Origin: Lachnospiraceae bacterium
Lineage (GTDB): Bacteria; Bacillota; Clostridia; Lachnospirales; Lachnospiraceae
Direction of reading: 5' to 3'
Assembly (NCBI GenBank): GCA_021202465.1
Contig: JAJQCZ010000031.1
Location: forward strand, 48,569 to 112,568
DNA: 64,000 bases
Position numbers and translations under genes: made by a program. Below the pieces are notes generated by a model. The model saw only the letters and a list, made by a program, of their open reading frames with translations. It was not told the DNA's origin and searched no databases. Positions 17,199 to 25,497 of the stretch are shown here, in pieces; the stretch's first letter is position 1, and every line of letters starts with the position of its first letter.

Positions 17199-17711
17199 AT
17201 GAGCGGACTGTACTCATGGATCCGGACGGTGGCCGGGTTTCTGATCCTGTCAGCCTTCCTGCGGGAACTCCTTCCGGGAAAGCATTTTGAACCCTTCCTG
17301 CGGCATATCCTGAGCGTGCTCCTGATTCTCATCGTCCTGCAGCCGGTTCTGACCGCAGGAGGGCTGGATTCGTGGCTTACGACGCGCATATCACTGTGGG
17401 AAGAGACCTGGGAGAGTCTCGAAGGCGTAAGTCTTGCCGGGGAGGACTGGGAGGAACTGCAGTGGGATTTCTGGGAAGGGGAGGCTGTGTCACAGGCAGA
17501 ACGGGAAATACAGGATATTGTGGAGGCACATGATCTGAAAATGCTCGATTGTGAACTGAAAGTGGAGGGAGAGGAAGCTTCCGCGCAGATCCGGGTACGG
17601 GATACGGCACACCGGGAGGAGGATGCTGTGACCGGGGCGGCCGAAGCGGCGGAAGAGGAGATCCGGGCCGCCCTCTCTCTGGAGCAGGTGACGGTGGAGG
17701 TGGATGAATGA
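17199..17711 (+). CDS. spoIIIAF: Stage III sporulation protein AF
   Basis: 170 residues. Two N-terminal membrane segments (LYSWIRTVAGFLILSAFLRELLPG; FLRHILSVLLILIVLQPVL) and a soluble C-terminal part (EIQDIVEAHDLKMLDCELKVEGEEASAQIRVRDT) fit SpoIIIAF. It overlaps spoIIIAG by the 4-bp ATGA (17708-17711), so translation is coupled. Confidence 0.93.
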   Translation: MSGLYSWIRTVAGFLILSAFLRELLPGKHFEPFLRHILSVLLILIVLQPVLTAGGLDSWLTTRISLWEETWESLEGVSLAGEDWEELQWDFWEGEAVSQAEREIQDIVEAHDLKMLDCELKVEGEEASAQIRVRDTAHREEDAVTGAAEAAEEEIRAALSLEQVTVEVDE

Positions 17712-18268
17712 AGCGGGAGCCGGAGACATGGAAGGAATTTCTGGGGAAAAAACAAAACCGCCTGATTCTGCTGGCTGTCTGCGGCGTCTTCTTCCTCCTG
17801 CTGTCCTGGCCGCAGGGAGAGGAAGCTTCAGAAAGCAGCGGCGAAGAAACCGTGGAAGCGGCGGCTGCGGCCTCCTCCTCCGAGGCCTATGTGGAAATGC
17901 TTGAGAGACGCCTGGAAGAGATTCTTTCCTCGATGGAAGGCGTGGGGGAGGTCAGCGTCATGATCACGCTGGCGAGCTCCTCGGAACAGATCCTGCAGGA
18001 GGACGAGGAGGCAGAGGAAGAAATCTCGGCGGAATCAGACTCCGACAGCAGCCGCAGTGAGACCTCGAGCCGCCGGAGCAGCAGCACATTTACCGACGGA
18101 GACGACATGCCCTACGTGGTGAAGGAGGTGATGCCGGCGATCGAAGGTGTCGTGGTGACGGCGGAGGGCGCGTCCTCTGCCACGGTCTGCCGGGAAATAA
18201 AGGAGGCAGTCCAGGCATTATTTGATGTGGAAGCACATAAAATCAAAGTATTAAAGAGGGAGTCCTGA
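17708..18268 (+). CDS. spoIIIAG: Stage III sporulation protein AG
   Basis: 186 residues with one N-terminal membrane anchor (NRLILLAVCGVFFLLLSW) and the ring-building fold at the C-terminus (LEEILSSMEGVGEVSVMITLASSSEQIL ... VVKEVMPAIEGVVVTAEGASSATVCREIKEAVQALFDVEAHKIKVLKRES). SpoIIIAG forms large rings in the space between the two sporulation membranes. The linker is unusually rich in Glu and Ser. Confidence 0.96.
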   Translation: MKREPETWKEFLGKKQNRLILLAVCGVFFLLLSWPQGEEASESSGEETVEAAAAASSSEAYVEMLERRLEEILSSMEGVGEVSVMITLASSSEQILQEDEEAEEEISAESDSDSSRSETSSRRSSSTFTDGDDMPYVVKEVMPAIEGVVVTAEGASSATVCREIKEAVQALFDVEAHKIKVLKRES

Positions 18269-18284
18269 GGGAAAGGAGCAGACA

Positions 18285-18971
18285 TTGAAGCGGAGATTCA
18301 AAAAGAACCAGGCAATCCTCACGCTGCTCGCTGTGATGATCGCGGTGGCGGGATATCTGAATTACATAGGAGAGTCGACGGAGGAAGCGACGGAGACCGT
18401 GTCTTCGGAGGAAGCGGCTGCCAGCCAGATCCTGGAGGAGAATCAGGAGGCGGCGACGGAGGAGGAGAGTGAATCCCAGCCGGGGGACGCCGTGTTCACC
18501 AGTACGGAGATCGTGGAATTCATCTCCCAGGCCAACCTCAACAAGGAGCAGGTGCGTTCAGAGAATCAGGAACTGCTCCAGTCGATCATCGACAACGAGA
18601 ACCTCTCGGAGGACGCCAAGCAGGATGCCGTCGATCAGATGGTGCAGATGACCACGGTGGCGGAGATGGAGAACGAGACGGAGACGCTGCTGGCGGCGAA
18701 GGGCTTCGAGAGCACGGTGGTGAGTATCTCGGGCGATTCGGTAGACGTGGTCGTGGGTGCGACCGAGCTGACAGATGCCGAGCGGGCTCAGATCGAAGAC
18801 ATCGTGAAGCGCAAGACTGAGATTTCGGTGGAGAATATCGTGATCTCACTCGTATCCGGCACAGTGTCAGACTCCGACGAGGAAACCACGGAGACATCTG
18901 CAGAGACGTCTGCGGAAACCTCGGCGGCGTCTTCGGGAGAGGTGCTTCAGGAGGAAGTGACCGAAGAATAA
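18285..18971 (+). CDS. spoIIIAH: Stage III sporulation protein AH (TTG start)
   Basis: 228 residues. It begins with a TTG codon at 18285 behind GGGAAAGGAG. One membrane anchor (residues 10-28, ILTLLAVMIAVAGYLNYIG) and a C-terminal YscJ/FliF-like ring domain (NENLSEDAKQDAVDQMVQMTTVAEMENETETLLAAKGFESTVVSISGDSVDVVV) are present. SpoIIIAH meets forespore SpoIIQ across the intermembrane space. Both the linker and the C-terminal tail are strongly acidic and Ser/Thr-rich. It ends the operon; a terminator follows. Confidence 0.95.
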   Translation: MKRRFKKNQAILTLLAVMIAVAGYLNYIGESTEEATETVSSEEAAASQILEENQEAATEEESESQPGDAVFTSTEIVEFISQANLNKEQVRSENQELLQSIIDNENLSEDAKQDAVDQMVQMTTVAEMENETETLLAAKGFESTVVSISGDSVDVVVGATELTDAERAQIEDIVKRKTEISVENIVISLVSGTVSDSDEETTETSAETSAETSAASSGEVLQEEVTEE

Positions 18972-18991
18972 CGCGGCCCCGGCACATCACG

Positions 18992-19034
18992 AAAAGGCTT
19001 TCGGCGGAAATATCCCGCGGAAGGCCTTTTTTCT
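18992..19034 (+). terminator. Intrinsic terminator of the spoIIIA operon
   Basis: A 16-bp stem with one mismatch: 18992-19007 pairs with 19015-19030 (arm AAAAGGCTTTCGGCGG), then TTTTTTCTC. Confidence 0.93.
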
Positions 19035-19042
19035 CTCTGTAC

Positions 19043-19071
19043 TTGACAAGAGAATTCATTCAACATATAAT
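19043..19071 (+). promoter_or_regulatory. Consensus promoter of the mcsA-like/clpC/marR operon
   Basis: A perfect TTGACA (19043-19048), 17-bp spacer and perfect TATAAT (19066-19071). Such a strong promoter on a stress protease operon implies tight repression. Confidence 0.92.
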
Positions 19072-19097
19072 AGTTAAAGGTTTAAATATTATGATAC

Positions 19098-19133
19098 AAA
19101 GCGATATTTACTATATCTGAAAACGATACTTAC
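19098..19133 (+). promoter_or_regulatory. Direct repeat, candidate operator in the clpC leader
   Basis: AAAGCGATATTTAC (19098-19111) and AAAACGATACTTAC (19120-19133) match at 12 of 14 positions and are 22 bp apart, two helical turns. They lie between the promoter and the first ribosome site. TAAATAT (19083-19089) and ATATTTA (19104-19110) also form an inverted repeat. No CtsR heptad repeat (GTCAAA type) was seen. Confidence 0.5.
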
Positions 19134-19146
19134 AGGAGGGATGACC

Positions 19147-19515
19147 ATGCTTTGCCAGCAATGTGATAAAAATGAAGCGGATAAATACTATACGGGAAAC
19201 TGGAACGGCAATCTGTTCCTGGCTGCTTTCTGTGCGGATTGCGTGGATCAGATGGGACATAAGGCCTCTGCGGCCGGGTACGGCGAGCTGTTTCACCGGA
19301 TGACCGGATGGGTTGAGGGGAAGGAGGATCCGCGGGCGGACGGAACGGTTTCGTTCCCCGAACAGGCGGATCCGAAGCTGATCACGCGCACACGTCTGAA
19401 TGCGCTGCACTTTCGCCTGGAAGAGGCAGCCAGCCGGGAGGATTATCAGGAAGCGGCCCGTCTCCGGGATGCGATCCGGGCCATCGAGCAGGAGGAGGGC
19501 TGTCATGAATTTTGA
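19147..19515 (+). CDS. McsA-like zinc-finger/UVR-motif protein
   Basis: 122 residues. N-terminal CxxC pairs (CQQCDKNEADKYY ... FCADCVDQMG) suggest a zinc finger. The C-terminal UVR motif LHFRLEEAASREDYQEAARLRDAIRAIEQEE is the coiled element that McsA, UvrB and UvrC use to bind partners. McsA normally activates the arginine kinase McsB and works with CtsR and ClpC. Here clpC follows directly with overlap, but no mcsB or ctsR is present. The ATG at 19147 is chosen because AGGAGGG is too close to the one at 19141. Confidence 0.85.
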   Translation: MLCQQCDKNEADKYYTGNWNGNLFLAAFCADCVDQMGHKASAAGYGELFHRMTGWVEGKEDPRADGTVSFPEQADPKLITRTRLNALHFRLEEAASREDYQEAARLRDAIRAIEQEEGCHEF

Positions 19516-22015
19516 TATGGAATTGTACAGCCCGCGCAGCCGGGGGCTGTTTCAGGAAATGTATACGCTGGTCGCCCGGCTGGGACACGGATTCATCGGC
19601 AGTGAACATGTCCTGTGGGCCATTTCCCGGGAAGGCGGCATGGCCTCCCAGGTTCTGCAGGAATGCGGCATTGATCCGGAGCTGATCGAGTCTTATCTGC
19701 GGCAGCATGACCGCGACGCGGCGGAGACGCCCGGTGGGACGCAGGTGCTGCAGTTTACACCGGAGACGGACCGTGTCTTCAGTCTGGCTGAGAAACAGGT
19801 GCAAGAGCTTCACCGGGGGAAGGTGGAGCCGGAACATCTGCTGCTTGCCATGCTGGAGGAGGAAAACTGTGCGGCCGCCTGTCTGATCCGCTCACTGGAG
19901 ATCGATACGGAAGCCATGAAGAGGGCGCTGCTGAACCGGGGATTCTCTCCCCTGTTGTCCGTTGCCTCTGATCAGGAGGACGAGGAGGAGACGGATTCGC
20001 AGGAGGACGGGGAGGAAGGTATGCTGGAGCGCTTCGGACGTGACCTGACGGAGGAGGCGGCGGCCGGCCGGCTCGATCCGGTCATCGGACGCCGGGAGGA
20101 GATCGAGCAGATCGTGCAGATTCTCTCCCGGCGCAAGAAGAATAACCCCGTACTGGTCGGAGAACCGGGTGTCGGCAAGACCGTGATCGTTGAAGGACTG
20201 GCCCAGAGGATCATCGACCGGCGTGTCCCCGAGGCTCTGCTCGGCAAGCGTCTGATCACGCTGGATCTGGCCGGGATGCTCTCCGGCACCCGTTTTCGCG
20301 GAGATTTCGAGGAACGGCTCAAGAGCGCGTTGGAGGAAGCGCAGACGGCGGGGAATGTCATCCTCTTTCTGGACGAGCTGCATACGCTGATCGGCGCCGG
20401 TTCCGGGGATGGCGCCATGGACGCGGCTAATATCCTCAAGCCGGAGCTGGCGCGCGGCGAGATCCGTATCGTCGGCGCCACCACGCCCCGGGAATACAGC
20501 CAGTATATCGAGAAGGATTCGGCCCTGGAGCGCCGGTTCCAGCCGGTGCAGGTGGATGAGCCGACACGTGAAGAAGCGCTGCAGATCGTGCGGGGACTGC
20601 GGCCTCAGTATGAAGAATTCCACGGTGTCTCCATCACCGACGACGCACTGCAGGCTGCCGTCACTCTCTCGGACCGCTACGTGCAGGGACGCTATCTGCC
20701 GGATAAGGCCATCGATCTGATTGATGAGGCGGCGGCCCGGCTGCGTTCCCGCCTCACGTCGGTTCCGGCGGAGCTGGAGCCTCTCGATGAGGAGGTGCGG
20801 AAGGTTCGCCGTGAAAAGCGAAATGCGGCAGATTCCCAGAATTATGAGGAAGCGGATCGCATGAAGCGCCAAGAGGTGCGGCTGACTGAAGAATATGAAT
20901 CTCGCCATCATGCCTGGCGGAAGGGACAGCGGGACTTCGTGGATGCCGAAGAGATCGCCGAAGCGGTCTCCCGCTGGACCGGAATTCCGGCGACCTCTCT
21001 GACACAGAGTGAGCGGCTGCGGCTGCGGGGACTCGAGAAGACTCTGCATGCCCGTATGGTTGGACAGGATGAAGCGGTCTCCGCTGTGGCGCGGGCCATC
21101 CGCCGGAGCCGGGCCGGGATCGCCGATCCCCGGCGACCCATCGGCTCCTTCCTCTTCCTGGGACCGACCGGCGTCGGCAAGACTGAGCTGTGCCGGTCTC
21201 TGGCGGAAGCTCTGTTCCAGGACGAAGAGGCGCTGATCCGTTTTGATATGTCGGAATACATGGAACAGTATACGGTCTCCAAGCTCATCGGCTCGCCGCC
21301 CGGTTATGTGGGACATGATGAAGGCGGCCAGCTGACCGAACAGGTGCGGCGCAAGCCGTACAGCATTATCCTCCTGGATGAAGTAGAGAAAGCCCACCAC
21401 GATGTCTGGAATATCCTGCTTCAGATCATGGACGACGGCCGTCTCACCGACTCCCAGGGACGCACCGTCAGCTTCAAGAATACGGTGATCATCCTGACCT
21501 CCAATCTTGGAGCCCGGGACATCACCGAGCGCAAGTCTCTGGGCTTTGCTCCCGCGGGGGCTGCCCCGGAGACACCGCCGATGGAAGAGGTGCGCGAGAG
21601 CGTCATGGCCGAGGTAAAGCGCGCCTTCCCGCCGGAATTCATCAACCGGCTGGATGAGATTCTTGTCTTCCATCCGTTGGAGAAGACACAGATTCGTGAG
21701 ATTGCCCGGAAGATGACCGATCAGCTGGCCGGACGTCTGAAACCACAGGGCATTATCCTGACGGTGGAAGAGGGAGTCCTTGATATCCTGGCTGAGAAGG
21801 GGTATGACCCGCTCTACGGAGCCAGACCCCTGCGCCGGACGATCCGTACCCTGTTGGAGGATCCCATGGCGGATTATCTGCTGGAGCACGATCTGGAGAC
21901 GGAAACGCCGGTCACGGCGCTGGCAGAGGACGGCGAGATTCGTTTTGTATGGTCCCGGTACCTCCTGCCCACGCAGCAGGAATCCACACAGAGAACGGAG
22001 GTTCCCCGTGAATGA
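19505..22015 (+). CDS. clpC: ATP-dependent Clp protease ATP-binding subunit ClpC
   Basis: 836 residues, normal ClpC size. In order: the Clp N domain (about 1-145), AAA domain 1 with Walker A GEPGVGKTVIVEGLAQRI and FLDELHTLIGAG, a middle region with a UVR-like stretch (NYEEADRMKRQEVRLTEEY), and AAA domain 2 with GPTGVGKTELCRSLAEALF, DMSEYMEQYTVSKLIGSPPGYVG and NRLDEILVFHPL. ClpC unfolds substrates and feeds them to ClpP. It starts inside the end of the McsA-like gene (overlap 11 bp) with GGAGGAGGG upstream. ClpP is not in the window. Confidence 0.97.
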   Translation: MNFDMELYSPRSRGLFQEMYTLVARLGHGFIGSEHVLWAISREGGMASQVLQECGIDPELIESYLRQHDRDAAETPGGTQVLQFTPETDRVFSLAEKQVQELHRGKVEPEHLLLAMLEEENCAAACLIRSLEIDTEAMKRALLNRGFSPLLSVASDQEDEEETDSQEDGEEGMLERFGRDLTEEAAAGRLDPVIGRREEIEQIVQILSRRKKNNPVLVGEPGVGKTVIVEGLAQRIIDRRVPEALLGKRLITLDLAGMLSGTRFRGDFEERLKSALEEAQTAGNVILFLDELHTLIGAGSGDGAMDAANILKPELARGEIRIVGATTPREYSQYIEKDSALERRFQPVQVDEPTREEALQIVRGLRPQYEEFHGVSITDDALQAAVTLSDRYVQGRYLPDKAIDLIDEAAARLRSRLTSVPAELEPLDEEVRKVRREKRNAADSQNYEEADRMKRQEVRLTEEYESRHHAWRKGQRDFVDAEEIAEAVSRWTGIPATSLTQSERLRLRGLEKTLHARMVGQDEAVSAVARAIRRSRAGIADPRRPIGSFLFLGPTGVGKTELCRSLAEALFQDEEALIRFDMSEYMEQYTVSKLIGSPPGYVGHDEGGQLTEQVRRKPYSIILLDEVEKAHHDVWNILLQIMDDGRLTDSQGRTVSFKNTVIILTSNLGARDITERKSLGFAPAGAAPETPPMEEVRESVMAEVKRAFPPEFINRLDEILVFHPLEKTQIREIARKMTDQLAGRLKPQGIILTVEEGVLDILAEKGYDPLYGARPLRRTIRTLLEDPMADYLLEHDLETETPVTALAEDGEIRFVWSRYLLPTQQESTQRTEVPRE

Positions 22016-22457
22016 AAATCTGAGAGAACAATTTATGGCGGTGATGGCTCGCTGCCGCAAGATGGACGCCGCTTTTACCTCCCAGTGCGAGATGCAGACC
22101 AATGAACTGACAATCCTGCACATCATATCCGGAAAATGTGCCTGCTGCGAGAGCCGCGGCGTCAACCTCGACATCCGGCAGGTACAGGAACACCTGCAGA
22201 TCTCCAAACCGGCGGTTTCCTACATTCTAAACACGCTGGAGAAAAAAGCCTACATCCGGCGGGAGATCGATCCCCGCGACCGGCGCCGCATCGCCATCCG
22301 CATCACACCGGAGGGCAGTGCCGCCGCCGAGGTCTCCATGCAGCATTATTCCGAGGCCTGGAACTGGCTCCTTGGCGAATTCGGTGAGGAGGAGATGGAA
22401 GAGCTGGTCGTGCTCCTGAACCGGCTGTTCTCGATTCTGGAGGGAGAGTGCGGGTGA
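22008..22457 (+). CDS. MarR family regulator at the end of the clpC operon (GTG start)
   Basis: 149 residues from a GTG at 22008, 8 bp inside clpC, with GGAGG upstream. The winged-helix MarR fold is clear: NELTILHIIS, then VQEHLQISKPAVSYILNTLEKKAYIRREIDPRDRRRIAIRITPEG (recognition helix and wing). A Cys-rich stretch K-C-A-C-C-E-S between helices is unusual and could sense oxidants, electrophiles or metal. Its place in the clpC operon, in the absence of CtsR, suggests it controls the operon itself; this is inference. Confidence 0.88.
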   Translation: MNENLREQFMAVMARCRKMDAAFTSQCEMQTNELTILHIISGKCACCESRGVNLDIRQVQEHLQISKPAVSYILNTLEKKAYIRREIDPRDRRRIAIRITPEGSAAAEVSMQHYSEAWNWLLGEFGEEEMEELVVLLNRLFSILEGECG

Positions 22458-22476
22458 GTTAAACACGTAAGATTCA

Positions 22477-22515
22477 AAAAGCGGACAAGGGGATTTCTCT
22501 TCCTTGTCCGCTTTT
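22477..22515. terminator. Bidirectional intrinsic terminator
   Basis: AAAAGCGGACAAGG (22477-22490) pairs perfectly with CCTTGTCCGCTTTT (22502-22515). It lies between the convergent marR and AAA ATPase genes. Confidence 0.92.
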
Positions 22516-22640
22516 AGGATTTTATTTAAGCCATTCTTCGTTTGAGTTCTTTTACGTCCGATTCCAGCATCCGTACTCGAATTGCCAGCATCTCTACATC
22601 ACTGTTTGGTCTTATTGTATACTGCAGTTGGCGGGACAGA

Positions 22641-23948
22641 TCAAAATGGCCTTCGGCAACGCGCTGAATGTTCCTCCAGAAACTTCTCGTCGCTTCCCGC
22701 ATAGATCTCCTGAAAATGATCGTAAAAGCTACGCATAACAAGATCCATCTGGAGCTGTCCGTTTATCACAAACTGATTGTAAATTCTCATGCTGGCCCAA
22801 TAAGTTTCCTTGCTTTCACTGTTAATTGCCATCTCGGCAATAAAAGTGTCATACATGGCAGTCTCAAAAATACGGTTGGAGACGACAACTGTACCATTTT
22901 TTTCTTTTAAAAACCCAAATTGGACGCCAAGCTGTATTTCTTCGACTCCCATATTGAATGGATACCGTGCCCCGGAAAAGAGAATCTCACTGATCATCTT
23001 CTTCAACTTTGGATAGCTTTGCAGATTTTTTGTAAGATCATCAAACAGCGCCGGTACAGGAATACTTTTTCTTAACCGATGCTCTGCGTCCGCGACTCCT
23101 TGTCTTGTCCACACAGAGAATCCGTTTTCAGAGCCGTGAACAGTCGTCATCTGTTCATCCATGATCTGACACAGGGCAGAAACCAGATAAGGGTAGCCCG
23201 ATGAATAATCATAGAGAACCTGCCCCACCTCGTTGACATCCATCCCCGTATGATGATCCTCCTCATAGGAGGAGAGCATTTTGGCAATTTCATCGGCGGA
23301 AAAACTCATATCCAGGGAGATATTTGCGGAAATATTCCAGGGAGAGTTGTATCTGACCGATTCATCCGGCAGCAATTTAAGCTTCAGGTTCTTGATATCA
23401 TAAACCCCCGCCAGTATGACCGACTGAAATGTATTCCCTTTTCCTTTCTGTCTCTCCAGATATTTTGAACGGAGCAATCCCAGAAACGATAAAAACACCT
23501 GATTCTCTGAGCATTTGTCAACCTCATCGATCAATAATACGATTTTCCTGTCGCTGGAATTGCATAATTTTGTAATCCGTCCGCCCAGCTCTTTCATCGG
23601 GAATTCTGTTTCAAGCGGGCGCTTCCAGTCGCTGACGATTTTCTTCGGAAGCCCCTGATCTTCCAGACGTTCTCCGATTTCCAGCTGAAGGCCTCTCGCC
23701 AGATGTGCCTGAGAGACAAAATACTCCTCCGAGGATTCAAAGCTCATGCTGATCACAATGTATTTCTCAGATAAAGCTCTTTCCAGAAGATAAAGAAACG
23801 TTGTTTTTCCATATTGTCTCGCCCGGTTGATGGTAAAATACTTCCCACGAGAAATGATCTCCTGCTCAATCTTCATGACTCTGGATGTCAGGTCAACCAT
23901 ATAGTTCTCTTCCGGAATACAGGAACCTTCGGTATTAAATGTTTTCAT
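22641..23948 (-). CDS. AAA ATPase of the AAA/nuclease family, C-terminal nuclease domain lost
   Basis: 435 residues. The start MKTFNTEGSCIPEENYMVDLTSRV, Walker A NRARQYGKTTFLYLL (about 42-56), Walker B KIVLLIDEVDKCS and LAGVYDIKNLKLKLLPDE are typical of the large clostridial AAA family whose members normally continue after DEKFLE into a PD-(D/E)XK nuclease-like domain (about 120 more residues). Here the frame turns to EHSARCRRPF and stops. Downstream to 22526 another frame reads a short coiled-coil tail (VEMLAIRVRMLESDVKELKRRM) that does not restore the nuclease. I read this as a 3' truncated gene. It is A/T-richer than its neighbours. Ribosome site GGGAGG. Confidence 0.82.
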   Translation of the reverse strand: MKTFNTEGSCIPEENYMVDLTSRVMKIEQEIISRGKYFTINRARQYGKTTFLYLLERALSEKYIVISMSFESSEEYFVSQAHLARGLQLEIGERLEDQGLPKKIVSDWKRPLETEFPMKELGGRITKLCNSSDRKIVLLIDEVDKCSENQVFLSFLGLLRSKYLERQKGKGNTFQSVILAGVYDIKNLKLKLLPDESVRYNSPWNISANISLDMSFSADEIAKMLSSYEEDHHTGMDVNEVGQVLYDYSSGYPYLVSALCQIMDEQMTTVHGSENGFSVWTRQGVADAEHRLRKSIPVPALFDDLTKNLQSYPKLKKMISEILFSGARYPFNMGVEEIQLGVQFGFLKEKNGTVVVSNRIFETAMYDTFIAEMAINSESKETYWASMRIYNQFVINGQLQMDLVMRSFYDHFQEIYAGSDEKFLEEHSARCRRPF

Positions 23949-23998
23949 CGGCTGCCTCCCGAATCATAGTTCTTTGATCATGCTTTATGATACATGTC

Positions 23999-24004
23999 AT
24001 TATA
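23999..24004 (-). promoter_or_regulatory. Extended -10 box for the AAA ATPase gene
   Basis: On the minus strand TGGTATAAT, with the TATAAT at 23999-24004. The -35 is weak. Confidence 0.5.
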
Positions 24005-24070
24005 CCATGCCTTAAAATGGAAAGAAAGATAAATCTCTGCGTGCTATTCTTTCGATTTCACTCTGCTGCA

Positions 24071-24100
24071 TTGACGAACAGAAATTGTGTATGCTACAAT
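24071..24100 (+). promoter_or_regulatory. Promoter of the threonine/serine exporter genes
   Basis: TTGACG (24071-24076), 18-bp spacer, extended -10 TGCTACAAT (TACAAT at 24095-24100). Confidence 0.78.
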
Positions 24101-24203
24101 GTGGAGCGTTGCGGAAATATGGAACCGCGGCTTTTTTCGTGTAACGACAACCGCAAAACTGATAGGCAGATCAGGTATATTTTTCGCCTGTGAGGTAGAC
24201 AGC

Positions 24204-25025
24204 ATGGAAGAAAAGAGGAGAAAAACGGAGATTTCTGATGAGAGACTGACTCTGGATCCGGGAGAATTCCCTGACGCCGGTCTGGTTCTGGATACAGCTA
24301 TGGAGGCCGGTCATATTCTTCTGGAGAATGGCGCTGAAATTTCCCGGGTGGAAGATACCATGCGGAGGATTTCCGCCTATTACGGTGTCCGGGAAGAGGA
24401 ATTTTTCATCCTCAGCAACGGGATTTTCACGACAGGCGGCAGTTCCAGTGACCGCCGCTTTGCCAAGGTCGAGCATATTCCGGTGCAGGGGACACGCCTG
24501 GACAAGGTCGTGGCTGTCAATCAGCTCTCGCGGGAAATCTGTGCGGGGGACTGCTCGCTGGAGTCTGCGCGAAGGCGTCTCGCAGAGATTCGGAAGCTGC
24601 CGGGGAAGAAGCCACTGACCCGCATCGCCGCCAGCGGTCTGGGCAGCGCCAGCTTCTGCTGCCTCTTCGGGGGCGACCTCACGGATTGTGCGGCGTCTCT
24701 GATTGCCGGATTGATTCTGTATGTCTTTATTGTCCTGGCGGAACACCGTCTCTCTAAACTGCTCCTGAATCTTCTGGGCGGCGCGCTGGTGACCTTTCTC
24801 TGCGTTGTTTTCCATCACCTTGGCTTCGGCCATGATATCAGCTATATGATCATCGGTTCGATCATTCCTTTGGTGCCGGGTGTTTCCTTTGTCAACGGAA
24901 TCCGCGATATCACTGACGGTGATTATCTCTCCGGCGCGGTGCGGATCCTCGATGTGACGCTGGTCCTCATGGGAATCGCCATCGGAGTCAGCGCGGTGCT
25001 GACCTACGCCAATGTACTGCTGTGA
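24204..25025 (+). CDS. Threonine/serine exporter, ThrE N-terminal component (PF06738 type)
   Basis: 273 residues. The soluble start LVLDTAMEAGHILLENGAEISRVEDTMRRISAYYGV and the following ILSNGIFTT region are the ThrE N-terminal signature. Then come about five membrane segments, ending in IIGSIIPLVPGVSFVNGIRDITDGDYLSGAVRILDVTLV. The full ThrE carrier is made by this protein plus the small protein encoded next, a split form common in Firmicutes. It would export threonine or serine. The start at 24204 has GAGG 8 bp upstream; earlier in-frame codons lie before the likely transcription start. Confidence 0.92.
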   Translation: MEEKRRKTEISDERLTLDPGEFPDAGLVLDTAMEAGHILLENGAEISRVEDTMRRISAYYGVREEEFFILSNGIFTTGGSSSDRRFAKVEHIPVQGTRLDKVVAVNQLSREICAGDCSLESARRRLAEIRKLPGKKPLTRIAASGLGSASFCCLFGGDLTDCAASLIAGLILYVFIVLAEHRLSKLLLNLLGGALVTFLCVVFHHLGFGHDISYMIIGSIIPLVPGVSFVNGIRDITDGDYLSGAVRILDVTLVLMGIAIGVSAVLTYANVLL

Positions 25026-25043
25026 GAGAGGAGGAAAGAAAAC

Positions 25044-25460
25044 ATGATCATACAGGCTGCGGCAGCATTTCTGGGAACGGTTGCCTTTGCGGTCCTCTTC
25101 GGAGTGCCGAGACAATATTATGGACTCTGCGGAATCACGGGATGTCTGGGATGGATCACATATCTCGTGCTGGGAAATCTGGGATGCGGCATCGTCCCAG
25201 CCGCCTTATTTGCCACAATCCTGGTGAATCTTCTCTCACGGTATTTTGCCGTGCAGGCACGATGCCCGGTCACGGTCTTTCTCATCTGCGGGATTTTTCC
25301 TCTCGTGCCGGGGAGCGGCATTTACTGGACCGTGTACTATGTGGTGATGGAACAGTACAGCGACGCGCTGGCCAGCGGGACAGCGGCGCTGAAGGCAGCG
25401 ATTGCCATTGTACTGGGCATCGTGGTAGTATCAGAACTGCCGAAGAGGGCAAAGCACTGA
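25044..25460 (+). CDS. Threonine/serine exporter, ThrE C-terminal component (PF12821 type)
   Basis: 138 residues with four or five membrane segments. FGVPRQYYGLCGITGCLGWITYLV and ICGIFPLVPGSGIYWTVYYVV are the ThrE_2 signature. It starts 18 bp after the first component with GAGAGGAGG upstream. The two proteins together correspond to one ThrE chain. Confidence 0.92.
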   Translation: MIIQAAAAFLGTVAFAVLFGVPRQYYGLCGITGCLGWITYLVLGNLGCGIVPAALFATILVNLLSRYFAVQARCPVTVFLICGIFPLVPGSGIYWTVYYVVMEQYSDALASGTAALKAAIAIVLGIVVVSELPKRAKH

Positions 25461-25497
25461 AGAGATACGACCATTAAACTGCAAAGGAAAGAGAATC

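Noticed and set aside
19892..22207. A 771-codon open frame on the minus strand opposite clpC
   Set aside because: clpC is certain; the antisense frame has no domain or ribosome site.
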